Shown here in pieces: positions 1-5,000 of a DNA stretch of 7,052 bases. Source of the stretch: Clostridia bacterium (GTDB lineage Bacteria > Bacillota > Clostridia > Oscillospirales > Ruminococcaceae); assembly GCA_009177225.1 (NCBI GenBank), contig WFLZ01000283.1, positions 403 through 7,454 of the forward strand, read 5' to 3'. Numbering within the stretch: the stretch's first letter is position 1; each line of letters opens with the position of its first letter. Under the pieces are notes generated by a model that worked only from the letters and a program-made list of their open reading frames with translations, was not told the DNA's origin and made no database searches. The translations under genes and the position numbers were made by a program.

Positions 1-1580
1 TGAAAAACCGTCATGACGCTGATGACGCAGTACAGGAAACATATCTGAGTGCATACAGGAATCTTGACAGACTTGATGAACCGTCAAAATTTTCTTCATG
101 GCTTGAAAGAACCGCAGTAAACAAGTGCATGGATTTTCTGAGAAAAAAATTTCCTGTTCCGGAAGATAACATTGAAGAAATTATCGAAGAAGAAAAAACA
201 GACATTCTTCCTGAACAGTATATAATGAACTTTGAAAACCGTCATATTGTGATTGACATCATGCGTGAAACTCTTTCTGACTTGCAGTATCAGACCGTAT
301 TTATGTATTATTTCAATAATTTTACTATACGTGAAACGGCTGAAATCATGAATTGCAGTGAGGGAGCTGTGAAAAACCGTCTGAGTACTGCACGCTCAAA
401 GATAAAGGCAGGAGTAGAAAAGTATCAGGACGAAAGCGGTGAAAAACTTTATACTGTTTCGGTAATACCATTTCTTTCAGCAGTTTTTAAAGAAGATTTA
501 AAAAATACAGATGTTCCCCGAATAAAAGGATTTTCATTAAAATCTTTACCGAAATCAATGGGAAAGGCGGGTATATGTATGCTGAAAAGTAAAATTATAG
601 TGGGTGCAGTTGTTTCAATGGTTGCAGTGGGAGGAGCAACGGCAGGATTGCTGAGTCAGAAAAGTGAAAACGTTCCGGAAGAAAGCCGGATAGCTTCGGT
701 AGCAGTTCCGGAGGAGGAAAAGAGTGTTATTACAGAACAAACGGAAACAGGCAGATTTGTTTCAGGAACATTATCTTCCGTACAGACAACGAAAACTGTG
801 TTGACAACAACTGTTACATCTACAGAAACAACATCATCAGCCGTAACTTCTTCATATCAGATATCTTCGGCAGTGGCGGAAACACAGACCACTAAGGAGC
901 AGACCACGGAAATTATTACGGCAGTTACCGAACCTGTTACGGAAATTCATGAAGAACCGTTCCAGCCTGAAACAGAAAGTGTTGAAAAATACAGAAACAC
1001 ACTTGATGAACTGAATAATTATCAGGACAGGTTTTTTGAATACGTAAAAATAACAAATGACAGCACAAACGGTATGATTGAGATGTGCAAGGATAAACCG
1101 ATTAACGAAAACTTTGAGGGTGAGGAAAGAGAAAGATTTCTTGAATATTCGTCACTCAATGATGAATATGAACAGAAAATTTATGATTTGTTTGGTGAAA
1201 CAGAAGAATTTGTAAAGTCTCTTGAAAATAATCCTTATTATGATTACTATGTAAGAGCAGAGCAGGATTTGGTTGACGACAATTACGAAACTCCGCAGGG
1301 GACTTATGTCGGTGCTGTACAGCAGTGGTACGCCATAAACAGCAATTATGACAAACTTCTTGAATATCTTATGTCCGAACTTGAGGCGAAACTTCCGGCA
1401 GAAGCATTCAGTCTGATTCAGCAGTCCGAAACGGAATGGGCTGAAAAGCATGAATATTTTCTGAACAACGTCATTATATATGACGGAAACTGGGCTAATC
1501 CCAGCACAGGACAGTTTGAGGCACGAAGCAGAAAATACCGTTGTCTTATGCTTATGATGTATTATTGCAGAACCATATAA
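1..1580 (+). CDS. ECF-type sigma factor with C-terminal transmembrane helix and extracellular LprI-like domain (5' partial)
   Basis: The frame is open from the window edge (first full codon at 3), so the start is missing; 525 residues are visible, numbered here from codon 3. Residues 1-45 are sigma-70 region 2 (DADDAVQETYLSAYRNLDRL, then a FSSWL..AVNKC.D.LRKK motif). Residues 87-140 are region 4, with a helix-turn-helix around TIRETAEIMNCSEGAVKNRL. A basic stretch rich in Lys leads to one hydrophobic helix at 198-217 (IIVGAVVSMVAVGGATAGLL), so the DNA-binding part should be cytoplasmic and the rest outside. Residues 244-325 are a stalk about 40% Thr/Ser. The C-terminal part (330-525) is helical. 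Its end (Y443-AINSNYDKLL ... LPAEAFSLIQQSETEW479) resembles LprI/DUF1311. The ATG at 129 lies inside region 2 and is not the start. Sigma-family identity is firm; the LprI assignment is by eye. No separate anti-sigma gene follows, so the fused tail may regulate the sigma part. Known ECF groups with membrane-spanning extensions give precedent. Confidence 0.88.
   Translation, partial: KNRHDADDAVQETYLSAYRNLDRLDEPSKFSSWLERTAVNKCMDFLRKKFPVPEDNIEEIIEEEKTDILPEQYIMNFENRHIVIDIMRETLSDLQYQTVFMYYFNNFTIRETAEIMNCSEGAVKNRLSTARSKIKAGVEKYQDESGEKLYTVSVIPFLSAVFKEDLKNTDVPRIKGFSLKSLPKSMGKAGICMLKSKIIVGAVVSMVAVGGATAGLLSQKSENVPEESRIASVAVPEEEKSVITEQTETGRFVSGTLSSVQTTKTVLTTTVTSTETTSSAVTSSYQISSAVAETQTTKEQTTEIITAVTEPVTEIHEEPFQPETESVEKYRNTLDELNNYQDRFFEYVKITNDSTNGMIEMCKDKPINENFEGEERERFLEYSSLNDEYEQKIYDLFGETEEFVKSLENNPYYDYYVRAEQDLVDDNYETPQGTYVGAVQQWYAINSNYDKLLEYLMSELEAKLPAEAFSLIQQSETEWAEKHEYFLNNVIIYDGNWANPSTGQFEARSRKYRCLMLMMYYCRTI
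594..653 (+). other. Transmembrane helix of the sigma factor protein
   Basis: These 20 codons encode an uncharged run of Ile, Val, Ala, Gly, Met and Leu with only small polar residues. It is preceded by several lysines (KSLPKSMGKAG...KSK) and followed by an acidic stretch (SENVPEES). The charge bias predicts N-terminus in and C-terminus out. This places the sigma regions in the cytoplasm and the stalk and LprI-like domain on the cell surface. Confidence 0.85.
732..974 (+). other. Thr/Ser-rich stalk of the sigma factor protein
   Basis: The encoded stretch begins TEQTETG and ends near FQPETE. Roughly two residues in five are Thr or Ser, with scattered Glu and Gln and no long hydrophobic run. 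Such stretches are typical extracellular linkers in ruminococcal surface proteins and may be glycosylated, which the sequence alone cannot show. It separates the membrane helix from the folded C-terminal domain. Confidence 0.7.
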
Positions 1581-1586
1581 ATACTT

Positions 1587-1623
1587 AAAAACAGCTTTTT
1601 ACTTAACGAAAAGCTGTTTTTTT
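1587..1623 (+). terminator. Rho-independent terminator after the sigma factor gene
   Basis: A perfect 13-bp inverted repeat (AAAAACAGCTTTT at 1587-1599 and AAAAGCTGTTTTT at 1609-1621) encloses a 9-nt loop. It ends in a run of T that continues to 1623. It begins six bases after the TAA stop codon. The A-tract on the left arm pairs with the T-tract, so the hairpin could also work on a minus-strand transcript, but no minus-strand gene is visible here. Confidence 0.9.
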
Positions 1624-1753
1624 GTTTAATATGAATAATTTATGAACGAATTGTGTGGGGTTTTGTTGTAATACTGTTTTTGCATTCTGAAATAATTGTG
1701 CAATAGTCACAAATTATGATTAAGATTTTCTAAAGATAAATAATAAAAAATGG

Positions 1754-1782
1754 TTGCAATTATTTGAACATAGTGATATAAT
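1754..1782 (+). promoter_or_regulatory. Vegetative (sigma-A type) promoter for the adhesin gene
   Basis: A -35 box TTGCAA (1754-1759) and a perfect -10 box TATAAT (1777-1782) are separated by exactly 17 bp. TG at 1774-1775 gives an extended -10. Four of six -35 bases match TTGACA. Transcription should start near 1789. It lies downstream of the terminator, so the adhesin is probably its own transcription unit. Nothing here resembles a typical ECF -35 AAC motif. Confidence 0.8.
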
Positions 1783-1870
1783 TAGTATAGTCAGTTTAGT
1801 ATATGTTTCTTGTACATAAGAATATATTCCTAATCTGTTAATATATATTTTAAGAAAGGACTGTTAATAT

Positions 1871-1933
1871 GTGAAGAAAATATTTTTTCGGAAAATCTAT
1901 CAAACAAATTATGAAAGGAGAAAGTTTATATGA
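1871..1933 (+). CDS. Possible 20-residue basic leader peptide, stop overlapping adhesin start
   Basis: A GTG-initiated frame encodes 20 residues, beginning MKKIFFRKIY and ending ERRKFI, with seven Lys/Arg and one Glu. AGAAAGGA (1853-1860) is a good ribosome binding site ten bases ahead of the GTG. The TGA stop (1931-1933) overlaps the adhesin ATG as ATGA, the classic arrangement for translational coupling, and the adhesin's own ribosome site lies inside this frame. In competition, an ATG at 1869 with the same ribosome site is followed directly by TGA, a start-stop codon pair. No similarity to a known leader peptide is recognised. A 20-codon open frame can arise by chance, so this is tentative. 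Confidence 0.3.
   Translation: MKKIFFRKIYQTNYERRKFI
1914..1920 (+). promoter_or_regulatory. Ribosome binding site of the adhesin gene
   Basis: AAAGGAG lies nine bases before the ATG at 1930. It fixes this start, and the protein then opens directly with a signal peptide. Confidence 0.85.
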
Positions 1934-2022
1934 ACAAACTTGCTAAAAGGTCACTAAGCTTTGTTACGGCAATGCTTATGTCCGTTATGAGCATGGTGAC
2001 CGGTATTTCAGGGTCGTTTGCA
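1930..2022 (+). other. Signal peptide of the adhesin
   Basis: The first 31 residues show a basic n-region (K3, K6, R7), a hydrophobic core rich in Met, Val and Leu, and a small-residue cleavage site (S29-F30-A31, then S32). This implies Sec export. Mature protein would begin around residue 32. Confidence 0.85.
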
Positions 2023-5000
2023 TCTAATCCGGTTCCAAATGTTTCCGGAACTGACACAAAAACAGATGATGTTACTTTGCTTGCTGGTAATAATGGTCTT
2101 AAAGGAACTAACATAGCTGATACTATCAAGAACTATGAAAAAGAGTATGCTCTTGGTATGGCTTCACAGTTTGCCGTATTCCTGTATGGTGATTTTATTC
2201 CGACTGGTTCAGATGCTGAGGGTCGTGTTGCTGTCGGCGGAAATTTTGCCCCCAACAATGAGTATGAATTGGGTAATGGTGACTTTGTTACACAGACAGC
2301 ACTTGATGCACTTTTGAATAATGAAGGGTTCGCCAATTTGATTGTAAACGGAACTGCTAGAGGCTTAGTTCCTACATCATGGGAATCGTATAAGGACACA
2401 GAGGGAAATAAATCTTATTTTTCTAAGAGATTTTGGATAAAGGATAAAAATTCTGCTGAGATATCAGAAAATTTCAAAAATAATGCTGGCGGTGGCAGAT
2501 GGAGCGGAAATTTTGAAGATTATCTTTATGAGGGTTCAAAAGCGTTTGACGTAAAAGCATATTTTGATACAATCATTGAAAGAAGTGAAAAATTCAAGCA
2601 ACTGGGTGAAAGCAAAGGCTCTAAAGTAGACATTGACCGTGATGTTAGCTTTGAGAGGGTTAGCTTGCCATATGCTGATGTTGGTGAAGGTTCAGGCGAT
2701 GAACACGCTAATTTTATGAGTGGAGACAAGGCGTATGCATTTGCAGGTTCAACTCATTTCGTATATGACGGTGTACCGAATGCAGAGACAGTATATTTTG
2801 ATATTACTGAAGAACAGTGGAACGAAATTAACAAAACACAGGTTTTCTATTTTGACAACATTCCTGAAGATGCTTACATTGTTGTAAATGTTGCAGGTAA
2901 AAATATAGATATCAATAAAATTGAAGGTAGTTGGAAAGACCGTGTTACTTTAATTAATAATGTTTCAATATCAAAGGGCTTGTATACTGTTCTTGATAAA
3001 GACGGAAATATTATTAAAGATGCTGCTGAACAATTAGCAGAAGCAAAAGTATACAGCGCAAGCAATTCTAAAGAATTGAAAGAAAAAATAGAAGAAGTAT
3101 TTGGTGAAGGTGCTACTATCCATGGTGTATACAATAATGACGAGGGAGTAACACATCTTCTTTATAACTTCTATGAAGCAGATAATGTAATATATGGTGC
3201 ATCTTCTCAGGGTACTATTTTAGCTCCTAAGGCTAAGGTTGATTCAACAAAAGCTTCTGGTGCTGTAAATGATGGTTATGGACATCTTTCAGGTGCTTTG
3301 ATTGCTAAGAGTGCAGAAGGTAACATGGAATATGGTTACAGACCGTTTACAGGTCCTTACTCAATGCTCGGCGCAACATCAGGCTATGTTATTGCTGTTA
3401 AAAAGACAGATGGCAACGAGGCTCTTGCAGGTGCAACACTTGAGCTTATAGACGACGAAACCAATAAAGCAGTTTCACAGATTGAGACTTCTAATGAAGC
3501 TTACAATTTAATTAATGTTCCTACATCTGTCGATTTTTCAGGCGATAAAAAATACACAGCAGGTAGTGAACCAATCTCAAAGACATATACATTAACAGAG
3601 ACAAAAGCTCCAGCAGGATATGACCCGACAAACAAGACATACAAAATAATGGTTGATGAAAAAATCATCGGAGTTGACCCGGATACAGGAATCCCTACTG
3701 AAGTAGATGTTAAGATATCTATGCAGGAATATGATGAAGAGAACAACCCTGTTGGAGCAGTAGTAACAATAAGAGACTTAACTTTTAAAGATACTTATGT
3801 AACAACTACTACAACAACTACTACAACTACTACAACTACTACAACTACAACTACAACAACTACTACAACAACTACAACTGAGGAATCAAAAGATGATGAA
3901 TCAACAACTACTACAACAGCTGAGGAAGTAATAACTCCTTCGGAAGAAAATGGAAATGAAACTCCGGTAATCCCAGATACTCAGGCGGACGACACTCCGG
4001 CAGACACCAATACTGGAAAAATCGAAAAGGTTCGTACAAAGAGAACGATTACAGTAAGTTTTACAGCTCAAAGAAATGGTGAGTTCATGGGTCGCCCTAT
4101 AACATATCCACAAAATGTAAGCAATGAATTCACTCTTGCAATTTCTGACGGAAAAGTTATATCTGTTGCAGCAACCAAGAGTAATATTGGTTTGTCGAAT
4201 GTGGAGTTTCCGAATGAATGGAATGAAGACTTTAAAACCGATAAAAGCAGTAATCTTTATCATGGTGATGATGTTTACTACTATGATGCTGACAGCATGA
4301 TGATTAGCATTATTCCGCAGATTGATACTATGCCGGAATTTGTAAACACCGAAAAGGATATAACGCTTGTTAAGATTGATGCAATTCCTGACGATGATGG
4401 CAATTACAAGACTCTTGCAGGTGCAGTGATTGACATTTACAAAGTAGAAGAAGGCAAAGATGACACACTTGAAAAAACCGTTGAGACATCTAATGACGGT
4501 ACAGCTAATCTTGGACATCTTGACCCAGGCAGATACTTTATCAGGGAGACACAAACTCCAGAAGGAAATTATATAGCACCTATAAATGATATCTATTTTA
4601 CAATAGATGAAAACTACAATATTGTAAGAGACGAATTTGAAAAGTACAAGATTAGTTATAAACTTAACTATGACGGTGCAGAAGGTACAGAATATACAGC
4701 TACAGTAAATGAGGACAGTAAAATACGTTTAAAAGGCGTTGAAACCGTTGAAATCAAACCTGTTGTAGAAAAAAATATCAATGCTGATGAGGTAACAAGA
4801 GATTATGCAGGTTATGCCGATAAGAAAATTGAAAAGATTATAGTTTATGCTACTGACATTGAGTGGAATTCTGGCGGAATTAATTTTAAGCCTAATGGTA
4901 ATTACACTGAAGAAAATCAGTTCCCGTTGGTTGAAGGCAAAAATGAAATCACCCCTAAAGAGCTTTATTTCGGTGACAAAGGAAATATGGAAATCTCTAA

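Larger units (their letters stand above)
1624..1929 (+). promoter_or_regulatory. Intergenic region and adhesin leader
   Basis: This very A/T-rich stretch separates the two genes. Its first 100 bases hold nothing that I recognise. An A-rich run (about 1733-1750) sits just upstream of the promoter and could act as an UP element. From the predicted transcription start near 1789, the leader is about 140 nt, which is long for a simple gene. I see no recognised riboswitch fold and no G/C-containing terminator hairpin in it; the only dyads are short A/T ones. A candidate leader peptide occupies its 3' end. Confidence 0.6.

Noticed and set aside
129..131. ATG as the start of the sigma factor gene
   Set aside because: The frame is open upstream to the window edge and encodes clear sigma region 2 residues before this codon. 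There is no ribosome site ahead of it.
1876..1889. A GAAAA-TATT-TTTTC hairpin in the leader as an attenuator terminator
   Set aside because: The stem is five pairs, four of them A-U. It is too weak, and T-runs are common in this A/T-rich leader.
3970..3984. IPDTQ in the mid-protein linker as an LPxTG-like sortase motif
   Set aside because: No hydrophobic segment or basic tail follows, and the frame continues for over 1000 residues. The real anchor, if any, is beyond the window.
3901..4554. A 217-codon open frame on the minus strand
   Set aside because: It lies opposite the adhesin frame, has no ribosome site or promoter that I can see, and its composition (many Cys, Ile and Arg) is what the complement of this coding sequence would give.
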